DNA from: Tuwongella immobilis
Lineage (GTDB): Bacteria; Planctomycetota; Planctomycetia; Gemmatales; Gemmataceae
NCBI RefSeq assembly: GCF_901538355.1
Contig: NZ_LR593887.1
Span: 744,001-808,000, forward strand
Direction of reading: 5' to 3'
DNA: 64,000 bases
Made by a program: the position numbers and the translations under genes
Shown here: positions 36,211-43,950 of the stretch, one piece after another
How positions within the stretch are numbered: position 1 is the stretch's first letter
Layout of the letters: every line of letters begins with the position of its first letter
Notes under the pieces: generated by a model
Told to the model about the DNA's origin: nothing
The model's input: the letters and a program-made list of their open reading frames with translations, nothing else
The model's database searches: none

Positions 36211-36215
36211 ACGTC

Positions 36216-37913
36216 ATGCCACAGGTCTTGGTTGTCGATGATGAGCCATTCATTCTCGAAACCTTCAAGCATCTGTTTGCTTCCGAAGGCATCACCATGT
36301 TGGCCGCCCGAACCGCAGCCGAAGGGCTGACGCTGTTTCGGGAATTTCGTCCGGAAGTCGTGCTGACCGATGTGAAACTCCCCGATCAATCGGGGCTGGA
36401 ACTATTCCGCCGACTCCGGGAACTCGATCCCAAGGCGATGGTCATTCTCATGACCGGCTATGGCACCTCGGAAACCGCCATCGAAGCCATGCGCCTGGGG
36501 GCATACGATTATCTTTCCAAGCCGATCGAGCCGGATCAACTGCTGGAATTGGTGCAGCGGGCCAGCGAAATCAGCCGACTGATGCGCACGCCCGCCGTGG
36601 TGGCTGCCTCCGAGCAAAGCGACGCCGCCGACCTGCTGATTGGCCGCAGTGCGGTCATGCAGGAAGTCTACAAAACCATTGGCCGAGTCGCCCCGCAAGA
36701 TGTCACCGTGCTGATTCTGGGTGAATCCGGCACCGGCAAAGAACTCGTCGCCCGCGCCATCTATCATTATTCCCGACGTTCCAGCGGGCCGTTTCTGGCA
36801 ATCAATTGCGCAGCCATTCCCGAGACGCTCCTGGAAAGCGAACTATTCGGCCACGAAAAAGGTTCCTTCACTGGTGCCGACCGCAAGCGCATTGGCAAAT
36901 TCGAACAATGCAACAACGGCACCCTCTTCCTGGACGAAATCGGCGATATGTCGCCCATGACGCAGTCGAAGGTGCTGCGCGTGCTGCAAGATCAGCAATT
37001 CGAGCGCGTCGGCGGCAACGAACTGGTGCAGACCGATGTCCGCCTGATTGCCGCCACCAATCGCGATCTGGAATCGGCGATGGCCGATGGCAGTTTCCGC
37101 AGCGATCTCTATTATCGCCTGAATGTGTGTACGATTCGCTTGCCGCCGTTGCGGGAGCGGCTTTCGGATCTGCCGCTCTTGATTGAGCATTTTCTGCGGC
37201 GGTTCAATCCCGAACTGGGCAAGTCGATTGTCCGCATCGCCCCCACCGCGCTGGAGTTGATGCAACGGCACGCCTGGCCGGGCAATATCCGCGAGTTGCA
37301 ATCCACAATTAAGCAAGCGTTGCTGATGGCCACTGGCACGACGCTGCTGCCGGAATTTCTCCCCGAGACGCTGCGATTTGGGCTGCAACCGGCCAGTTCG
37401 CTGATGACTTCGCCGATGGTCTACCCGGTGGGCATGCCGCTGGGGCCACGTCCGCGCAGTCTGCCACCGACCCCACAGCCGCCCAGCACCTACGGCGTGT
37501 TGCCGCCCGGAGTGCTTCCCGGCGGACTGCCGATTGCGCCGCTCAATCCGCCCACCGGATCGACTCCGCCGATGGGGCTGCCCATTGGCATGCTCAGCGG
37601 CAATCCGACCAATCCGCCAACGGGCACCCCACCGGCTCACCGGCTCGAGGCCGATTCCACGCTGGCCGATCGCCCGTTCCCCCGGCTCACGCAACTCATC
37701 CGCGATCGAATCAACGCCAACACCGGCAATCTGTACACCGAAATTGTCGAAGCGGTCGAAAAAGAAATGTTCATCGAAGTGTTGCAGTCCACCGATGGCA
37801 ATATCTCGCAAGCCTCGCGGGTACTTGGGATTAGCCGACCCACCTTGCGATCGAAACTCCAAGCATTGGGATTGTCGATTGAACGAACGGCGACGCTTGA
37901 AAATGAGAGCTAA
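36216..37913 (+). CDS. Sigma-54-dependent response regulator, NtrC family
   Basis: This 565-aa protein has a receiver domain with phospho-Asp52 (VVLTDVKLPD). The AAA+ domain has Walker A GESGTGKE at 169-176, sigma-54 contact loop GSFTGA at 216-221 (usual GAFTGA, a common variant), Walker B TLFLDEIGD and WPGNIRELQ. A Pro/Gly-rich stretch of about 100 residues (roughly 380-480) is inserted before a Fis-type HTH (NISQASRVLGISRPTLRSKL). It starts 5 nt after the kinase stop with GGAG inside the kinase end. It activates sigma-54 promoters in response to the kinase; targets are unknown. Confidence 0.93.
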   Translation: MPQVLVVDDEPFILETFKHLFASEGITMLAARTAAEGLTLFREFRPEVVLTDVKLPDQSGLELFRRLRELDPKAMVILMTGYGTSETAIEAMRLGAYDYLSKPIEPDQLLELVQRASEISRLMRTPAVVAASEQSDAADLLIGRSAVMQEVYKTIGRVAPQDVTVLILGESGTGKELVARAIYHYSRRSSGPFLAINCAAIPETLLESELFGHEKGSFTGADRKRIGKFEQCNNGTLFLDEIGDMSPMTQSKVLRVLQDQQFERVGGNELVQTDVRLIAATNRDLESAMADGSFRSDLYYRLNVCTIRLPPLRERLSDLPLLIEHFLRRFNPELGKSIVRIAPTALELMQRHAWPGNIRELQSTIKQALLMATGTTLLPEFLPETLRFGLQPASSLMTSPMVYPVGMPLGPRPRSLPPTPQPPSTYGVLPPGVLPGGLPIAPLNPPTGSTPPMGLPIGMLSGNPTNPPTGTPPAHRLEADSTLADRPFPRLTQLIRDRINANTGNLYTEIVEAVEKEMFIEVLQSTDGNISQASRVLGISRPTLRSKLQALGLSIERTATLENES

Positions 37914-38116
37914 TTTACCGCCTGGTAAAGGATTCGCCTTTCCAATCGGCGGTCTCTTTCCGAATCCAGAAACCATTTTTCCAATTTGATCTCTTTTGCG
38001 ATTGGCATCAAATGTGCGGATTCGTTGAGCTGTTCGGCGACCGATTCGGGATCGCCCTCCCAAATCCCGCCGAACCAAGCTTCGATGTCTGGCTCATCGC
38101 CCAGGGCCAGCCGTCG
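37910..38116 (-). pseudogene. Possible small gene or gene remnant
   Basis: The minus-strand frame reads like a protein (GDEPDIEAWFGGIWEGDPES, then AEQLNESAHLMPIAKEIKL, ending RRILYQAVN) and stops at TAG overlapping the activator stop. It is closed upstream by a TAA within a run of seven A, and no ATG/GTG/TTG start occurs before the middle. Either a 5'-truncated or frameshifted remnant, or a gene with a rare CTG start. The rest of 37914-38195 has nothing else. Confidence 0.3.
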
Positions 38117-38195
38117 AGGCTTTTTTTACGCCCCGCCCGGCCGTTCGGAATTCGTATGATTCGCTGGCAAATGGTCGGGTGAGGGGGATGGTGTG

Positions 38196-39401
38196 ATGGA
38201 TCTTGCCAGTTGGGAATTGCTGCGTTCCTCTGCCGGGCAGACGGCGTTGCGCATGGCCATGCAGCAGATTCCGACCGATGCCACGTTTCTGGCCGAACTG
38301 CAACGACTCAGCCGCGCGGTGGATGCCGACACCGCTCGACTCGCACTTCAACAGGCCATGTTGCGCCAACGTGCCCGCGAAAAATTCCAGCGGGCCGATC
38401 AGATGCTCTTCCAGCGCGAGGCACTCGAACAGGCCACCAGCGAGCCAATCGCTCGTTATCGTGCGGGGCGATTCGCCGGCATGCAGTTGGTGGCCGAGGT
38501 GGGTTGCGGCATCGGCGGCGATTCCCTCGCACTCGCCCAAGTCGCCCCGCTTTGGGCCATCGACCGTGATCCGGTCCGACTCGCCATGGCCGAATACAAT
38601 GTGCAGGTGAACGAGCCGAAATTTCCCGTGCGATTCGATTCGCAGGAGTTGAAATCGCACGATTGGCGCGGCGTAGACGGCATTTTCGTCGATCCCGCCC
38701 GCCGGGTGCAGGGGCAACGCATTCTCCGCGTGGAAGACGCCGAGCCGCCGCTCTCGCAAATTCGCCAGTGGCAGATGCAAGTGCCCGCCGTCGCCGTCAA
38801 ACTCGCGCCCGGCACCGCCCGACTCGACTGGGAACATCAACCCGCCGAGGTCGAATTCATCAGTCGCGGCGGCGAATTGAAAGAATGCGTGCTCTGGTTC
38901 GGCCCCTGGCGATCGGTCGCGCGGCGAGCCACCGTATTGGACCGCGAAGGGCGATTTCTCGGCAGTTTGGCCACCCCATTTCGCATCGGCGCACTGCCCG
39001 ATCCGGTCGAACCACGGGGATACCTGCTCGACCCCGACGCCGCGGTGATTCGTGCGGAATTGCTGGGCGATCTCGCCGAATCGCTGCACGCCGCCCCCTT
39101 GGAAGAGGGGATTGCCCTCTTGACCTGCGACGAGGCCATTTCGACGCCATTCGCCGAATGTTTAGAAATTGAAGCGATTGTTCCGGTGAAGGAAAAGCCG
39201 CTGAAAGCGGAATTACGCCGCCGAAAAATCGGCAGCCTGGAAATCCGCAAACGCGGCGTGTCGATGGACGCCGACGCCCTCGCCCGCGCAGTGCGACTCC
39301 CCACCGGCGACCGCCGCATCCTGCTGGTGACCCCGCTGCACGGCAAACCCACCGGCCTCCTCCTCCGCCGCCTCCCCGAATCCACCCCCACGCGGGATTG
39401 A
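38196..39401 (+). CDS. Class I SAM methyltransferase with THUMP-like domain
   Basis: This 401-aa protein has a helical N-terminal region (about 95 residues), then the SAM-binding motif VAEVGCGIGGDSLALAQ and acidic loop WAIDRDPVR, then FVDPARRVQGQR. The C-terminus (EAIVPVKEKPLKAELRRRKI to RGVSMDADALARAVRL) matches the THUMP-like domain of this methyltransferase family, which probably acts on RNA; the exact target is not known. AGGGGG precedes the ATG; a GTG one codon earlier is possible. Confidence 0.85.
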   Translation: MDLASWELLRSSAGQTALRMAMQQIPTDATFLAELQRLSRAVDADTARLALQQAMLRQRAREKFQRADQMLFQREALEQATSEPIARYRAGRFAGMQLVAEVGCGIGGDSLALAQVAPLWAIDRDPVRLAMAEYNVQVNEPKFPVRFDSQELKSHDWRGVDGIFVDPARRVQGQRILRVEDAEPPLSQIRQWQMQVPAVAVKLAPGTARLDWEHQPAEVEFISRGGELKECVLWFGPWRSVARRATVLDREGRFLGSLATPFRIGALPDPVEPRGYLLDPDAAVIRAELLGDLAESLHAAPLEEGIALLTCDEAISTPFAECLEIEAIVPVKEKPLKAELRRRKIGSLEIRKRGVSMDADALARAVRLPTGDRRILLVTPLHGKPTGLLLRRLPESTPTRD

Positions 39402-39426
39402 ACCAACATTTGGAGGTGACCGTGTG

Positions 39427-40536
39427 ATGATATCCCAGTTCAGCATCAAGAACTTCAAGTGCCTGCGTGACGTGACCGTGAATCTCCAACGCTTCACCGT
39501 CTTCGTCGGCGTGAACGGCAGCGGCAAAACGAGTTTCCTGCAGGCCATCGACCTACTGTGCCGCTCGTTTCGTGGTGATCCAAACGAATTGAACGCGGAA
39601 TACCAGCAGCACCGCTCGTATGGTGCAACCGACGAGGTCGAGTTGGCGTGTCAGTGGGGAGACAGGTTTTTTCGATATCGTTCAAACTCGAGCTTATTTA
39701 TACAGCCGACATTTGGGAGGTTTGAAAATCAAGCTGTTTTTAGGGCGGCTGGGCAGCCTTGGACTCGAGAATTAGCGCACCCGGGGATTGAGGGAATCCC
39801 GGACAACTGGAAGCCATGGCAGATTTCCGAGGGGATCTTGCCCAATCCGGTATGGCTGCGATTGGATCCGAATGTCCTGCGAATCTCGCAGGCGGGGAGT
39901 ACAGTCGATTCCCGGATCATGCAATCCAATGGTCACGGGCTTCACACGGCGACGGCGGCGATGAGCCTGGAAGATCCGGATCTGTGGTTGGTATTGCAGG
40001 AACAATTGCGCCAGATCGTGCCGTCGATTCGTCGATTGCGGCACACTCCGCAGCAGGAGTTGCTGTTCGACACCATCAATGGAAAAGGCTTCAAGGCGCA
40101 TCAGGTGAGTGAAGGAACGCTGCTGACGCTCGGTTTGTTGGCCGCAATTCATGGTGTCAACAAGCCTGGCATTCTGTTGCTGGACGATCTGGATCGGGCG
40201 TTGCATCCCAAGGCGCAGCGGGAATTGATCGATTTGTTGCGAGGCATTCAGAAGACGAATTCGGAGATCCAGATTTTGGCCTCCACCCATTCCCCGTACA
40301 TGCTCGATCGCATGAAGCCGAATGAAATCCAAGTGACTACCCTTCGGGACGATGGATCGACTGCGTGCCAACCGATCACGCATCATCCGGATTTCGAGAA
40401 ATGGAAGGACGAGTTTCAACCAGGTGAGCTATGGAGTTTCTTCGGCGAGCAGTGGGCTTCTGCAAGCAATCCGCCGGGTGAGAATGCGCGTGCGAGCATT
40501 GCCGATGAGACTGGAGCTGGAGCGGAACAACCATGA
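39427..40536 (+). CDS. AAA (SMC/OLD-like) ATPase of a two-gene module
   Basis: This 369-aa protein begins SQFSIKNFKCLRDVTVNLQ, typical of RecF/OLD-type ATPases, with Walker A GVNGSGKT at 28-35. Near the C-terminus are the signature-like HQVSEGTLLTLGLLA, Walker B GILLLDDLDRALHPK and the switch His in ASTHSPYML. The composition of AAA_21 proteins fits. It overlaps the next gene by 4 nt (ATGA). GGAGG precedes both this ATG and a GTG one codon earlier. Such ATPases paired with TOPRIM-like nucleases are common in phage defence. Confidence 0.85.
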   Translation: MISQFSIKNFKCLRDVTVNLQRFTVFVGVNGSGKTSFLQAIDLLCRSFRGDPNELNAEYQQHRSYGATDEVELACQWGDRFFRYRSNSSLFIQPTFGRFENQAVFRAAGQPWTRELAHPGIEGIPDNWKPWQISEGILPNPVWLRLDPNVLRISQAGSTVDSRIMQSNGHGLHTATAAMSLEDPDLWLVLQEQLRQIVPSIRRLRHTPQQELLFDTINGKGFKAHQVSEGTLLTLGLLAAIHGVNKPGILLLDDLDRALHPKAQRELIDLLRGIQKTNSEIQILASTHSPYMLDRMKPNEIQVTTLRDDGSTACQPITHHPDFEKWKDEFQPGELWSFFGEQWASASNPPGENARASIADETGAGAEQP

Positions 40537-41264
40537 CCTGTCGGATCGCGGTCGTTTATGAAGCCGATGGCGACTTTCTCACCGGCACGACGCTGGCCGA
40601 TCGAGTATTTCTGGAAGCCATTGATTGGCTTGAGTCCGAGCAGCTCAGCGACATGCGGGAATGGGTCGGCGAGATCGAGGGGTTCCAGCTGAAATGGAAG
40701 ACGATTCCGCGACTTGCCAGTGAGAAAGGGATTCGAGCACATGGCCATTTCGACGGGGGACCGGGAGCTCCGGATGCGGCGGCGGCACGTCGAGCACTCT
40801 TGATCCTCAAGCCAGAAGCCAACCAATTCGTCGGAATTGTGCTCCTGCGCGACCAAGACCACCAACCGGAACGCCGTCGCGGACTGGAACAAGCACGCGA
40901 CGAATACCGGGGGAATCTCAAGATTGTGATCGGGTTTGCCATCGTCGAACGGGAAGCCTGGGTGCTCAGCGGGTTTGTGCCGCAGTCGAGCGATGAAGAG
41001 AAACGACTCGATGACGAGCGTAAAAATTTGGGGTTTCAGCCGCATGAGCAGAGCCACAAACTCACGGCAAGCAAGGATAATACCGCGAAGCTCAGTCCAA
41101 AGCGGGTATGGGAAGTGTTGACGGGGAAATGCCAAGAACGGGATGCCGCGTGCGTCACCGAGACCTCACTCGATGTCTTGCGGACTCGCGGGCAACAGAA
41201 TGGATTAGCGGCATACTTGGACGAAGTCCGAACCCATTTGGCTCCATTAATCGGAACGCATTGA
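40533..41264 (+). CDS. TOPRIM-like (DUF4276-type) partner of the AAA ATPase
   Basis: This 243-aa protein has an acidic motif early (VVYEADGDFLTG, Glu10), a DxD-like motif in the middle (VLLRDQDHQPER) and a third acid (VEREAWVLSG). That order matches TOPRIM-fold nucleases such as DUF4276 or the OLD C-terminal domain. Its start overlaps the ATPase stop by 4 nt, so the two are made together, like a split OLD nuclease. A role in phage defence is inferred; the family assignment is moderately sure. Confidence 0.65.
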   Translation: MTCRIAVVYEADGDFLTGTTLADRVFLEAIDWLESEQLSDMREWVGEIEGFQLKWKTIPRLASEKGIRAHGHFDGGPGAPDAAAARRALLILKPEANQFVGIVLLRDQDHQPERRRGLEQARDEYRGNLKIVIGFAIVEREAWVLSGFVPQSSDEEKRLDDERKNLGFQPHEQSHKLTASKDNTAKLSPKRVWEVLTGKCQERDAACVTETSLDVLRTRGQQNGLAAYLDEVRTHLAPLIGTH

Positions 41265-41483
41265 CGGCGATGACGTTGGGAATCCGGTTGAAGCGATCCT
41301 CGCAAATCCATCACGCGGGATTGAGTGAGTGGGGGCTTGTGGGCGGGGGGATGAATTGGGGTAGAAATCGGCGGGGTGGGGAGTTTTTCCTGCGGAATCT
41401 CGATGCGGGTTGGCATATGATGAACCACCAGGAACGGAGATCGAACTGGAGTGGCGATCGACCCGTGCGGAGGTGGCTGGATC

Positions 41484-42440
41484 ATGTCGGTGCTGTATCT
41501 CTCGGAAGATGATGTTCGCCAAGTGCTGACCATGGAGTTGGCGCTCGAATCCGTCGAAGCGGGCATCCGAAAGGTCGCCCTCTCCGAGGGGCAAAGTATC
41601 CCCCGCACGCGCTGCCAGACCGACCATGTCATGCTGCATGTGATGTCGGCATCGGCCAAATCGCTGGGTGTGATCGGTCTGAAAACCTACACCACGACCC
41701 GGAAGCAATCGAAGTTTCTGGTGCTGCTGTATGATGGTCGCAGTGGCGAACTCAAGGCGATGATGCAGGCCGATTATCTCGGCCAAATGCGCACGGGGGC
41801 CGCCAGCGGATTGGCGACGCGGCTATTGGCTCCGGAATCCGCCGATACGGTTGGCATTCTCGGTGCCGGGAAACAGGCCCGCACCCAACTCCAAGCGGTG
41901 TGCCAAGTTCGGTCGATTCGCCAGGCCCGCGTATACAGCCCCACCGCCGAGCGCCGCACGCAATTTGCCGCCGAAATGTCGGCACTCTGCGGCGTGGAGG
42001 TGATCCCGGTGGACACCCCCGAGGCGGCGGTGCGCGACATGGCGATTGTCTGCACGGCATCGTCGGCACGCGATCCGATTTTGTTCGGAAATTGGCTGCA
42101 TCCGGGACAGCATTTGAACATTGTGGGATCGAATTTCCTCGGCAAATCGGAAATCGATTTGGAAGTCTGCCGCCGATCGAAAGTCGTCGTCGTTGATAAC
42201 GAAGACCAAGCGAAGCTCGAAGCGGGTGATTTTGTCGAAGCGCTCCGCGAAGGCGTGCTCGACTGGCGCGAAATTCAAGACCTGGGGCATGTGCTGGTGG
42301 GGCGGGCCGCGGGTCGCAAAACGCCTGAGGATATTACGCTGTTCAAATCCGTTGGCGTGGCGATTGAAGATGTCGCGTTGGCCGGGCGACTGTTGCCATT
42401 GGCCCAAGATCGCGGCCTGGGCACTGTCTTACCGATATGA
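41484..42440 (+). CDS. Ornithine cyclodeaminase / mu-crystallin family protein
   Basis: This 318-aa protein has all main family segments: an early YLSEDDVRQVLTME, a substrate region with GVIGLKTYTT, MQADYLGQMRTGAASGLA, then the Rossmann motif VGILGAGKQARTQL and a later VCTASSARDPIL. Members act as ornithine cyclodeaminase, ketimine reductase or alanine dehydrogenase; which one cannot be told here. GGAGG precedes the ATG at 41484. It overlaps the following membrane-protein gene by 4 nt, so the two probably form an operon. Confidence 0.88.
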   Translation: MSVLYLSEDDVRQVLTMELALESVEAGIRKVALSEGQSIPRTRCQTDHVMLHVMSASAKSLGVIGLKTYTTTRKQSKFLVLLYDGRSGELKAMMQADYLGQMRTGAASGLATRLLAPESADTVGILGAGKQARTQLQAVCQVRSIRQARVYSPTAERRTQFAAEMSALCGVEVIPVDTPEAAVRDMAIVCTASSARDPILFGNWLHPGQHLNIVGSNFLGKSEIDLEVCRRSKVVVVDNEDQAKLEAGDFVEALREGVLDWREIQDLGHVLVGRAAGRKTPEDITLFKSVGVAIEDVALAGRLLPLAQDRGLGTVLPI

Positions 42441-43411
42441 TGGCCGACTCGCGACTTCCCGATCCCACCGTCCGCCGCGATCGTCCGTGGTGGTTGTGGC
42501 CGCATCTGCTCAGTTGGGATGCGGTGGCTGTTGGCGTGGTTTGGCAGCTGGCGTTGGCCAAGGCGTTCGCGTTGCCCTGGCATGTCGGATACGCCATCGC
42601 GTTGGGGGCGACGCTGGCGGGGATTTACATGGGCGATCGCCGCTTGGATGTCCGCTCCGGGCGGCCGATTCCAGCGACCGATCGTCACGCATTTCATGCC
42701 GAATTTCGCATCTTCACTGCCATCTTTCCCGTGATATTCCTGCTGATTGGCCTGTTTGCCGCCGTGTGGACGTTGCCGCCTTCCGTGTTGGCAACCGGGG
42801 CGATTTTGGGCGTGCTGATGCTGGCGTATGCGTGGTCGGTGCATGGCTCGTCGGCGACTGCGGGGGAAGTGTCGGGGAGTGGGGCGACGCGTCGCTGGCG
42901 GCTCCCGCGCGTGCCGAAAGAGTGGCTGGTCGGGGGCTTGTTTACACTCGGGGTGGCGATGCCGCTGCTCGCTGCCGATCTCACCCTGATGCCGCTGCGA
43001 TTGGTCATGATGCTACCGACTTTGGTGGCGTTTTTCGCGTTGGTCATCGTCAATTGTCGGCTGATTTCCAGTTGGGAAACCGACCGCACTGTCGAGTTTG
43101 AGGAACTTAGGAACTGGGGATGTCTGGTGCTTGCCCTACCGATGGTGCCGATGATCGTCTCGGGGTTCTTGCCGTTCACGAAGGAGGCCATGGCGATTCG
43201 GGGCACGGGGATACCCGACGATTTGCGATCCTTTTCCGATTTTTTTCGGATCCTTCAATTGGCGCCCGTGGTGTTTATGCCGTTCATCTTGTCGATGAAT
43301 CTGGCGATGTTGGGCTTGTTCTTGCTGGATTCGGTTCGCGGTCGCTGCTCGCCGCGATTGCTCCGGGTGCTGGCCGATGTCGTGCTGTTGACGCCGATCA
43401 TCGGATGTTGA
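42437..43411 (+). CDS. Multi-pass membrane protein (possibly UbiA-like)
   Basis: This 324-aa protein has about eight hydrophobic segments. The loop GIYMGDRRLDVRSG after the second TM recalls the Asp-rich motif of UbiA prenyltransferases, but the second Asp motif is not evident, so enzymatic activity is doubtful. It overlaps the ornithine-cyclodeaminase-family gene (ATGATG at the stop), indicating translational coupling. The function is unknown. Confidence 0.65.
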   Translation: MMADSRLPDPTVRRDRPWWLWPHLLSWDAVAVGVVWQLALAKAFALPWHVGYAIALGATLAGIYMGDRRLDVRSGRPIPATDRHAFHAEFRIFTAIFPVIFLLIGLFAAVWTLPPSVLATGAILGVLMLAYAWSVHGSSATAGEVSGSGATRRWRLPRVPKEWLVGGLFTLGVAMPLLAADLTLMPLRLVMMLPTLVAFFALVIVNCRLISSWETDRTVEFEELRNWGCLVLALPMVPMIVSGFLPFTKEAMAIRGTGIPDDLRSFSDFFRILQLAPVVFMPFILSMNLAMLGLFLLDSVRGRCSPRLLRVLADVVLLTPIIGC

Positions 43412-43540
43412 GCCGATGAATGGTCATGTCTGGGCCGATGCCCACAATCTCGTCAATTTCGGTGGCACATTTCGTCCTGAACCGGTCTGGGAATCTGGGT
43501 GTCTTGAGGAGACTTGTTCCAGCGAAGCGGAGGCGATGCC

Positions 43541-43840
43541 ATGGAATCGGGGTTGGAGCCGTATTGTGCCCTCTGTCTGCGAGTGGTCCCGGAGCGGTTG
43601 TTGACGAAACATCACTGCTTGCCCAAAAGCAAAGGCGGAACGACGGAGCATATTGCGCTGTTGTGCGGGATGTGCCATAGCATGGTGCATACCACCTTCG
43701 AGAATCGCACGTTGGCACGGGAATATGCCTCGGTGGAGGATCTTCGAGAAGCGGCGGAACTGCAACCGTTTCTGAAGTGGGTCCGCAAGCAACCCGCGAC
43801 GCGCAAGACGAAACATGCCCCACGTCGCAACAAGCGGTAA
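43541..43840 (+). CDS. HNH-like zinc-finger protein
   Basis: This 99-aa protein has CALC, then TKHHCLPKSKGGTTE, then LCGMCHSMVH. The Cys pairs and central HH fit a small HNH/treble-clef nuclease fold (HH in the first strand, Asn replaced by Glu/His). The tail is strongly basic (RKTKHAPRRNKR), suggesting nucleic-acid binding. GGAGG lies upstream of the ATG. It may be a stand-alone HNH nuclease; the missing canonical Asn makes activity uncertain. Confidence 0.7.
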   Translation: MESGLEPYCALCLRVVPERLLTKHHCLPKSKGGTTEHIALLCGMCHSMVHTTFENRTLAREYASVEDLREAAELQPFLKWVRKQPATRKTKHAPRRNKR

Positions 43841-43950
43841 GTCGCCAGCAAGTCGCGCAAGTCGGCGAGGAATCATCCAAATCGGTAGCTGGGCGGCAGT
43901 TAGTCGGCACAAGTCGGAAGTGGGCGGTGGTTTGGCAGGGAAGTCGGCGA

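Noticed and set aside
36843-38078. 411-codon open frame antisense to the sigma-54 activator
   Set aside because: Overlaps a gene with complete NtrC motifs; it has no protein-like features of its own.
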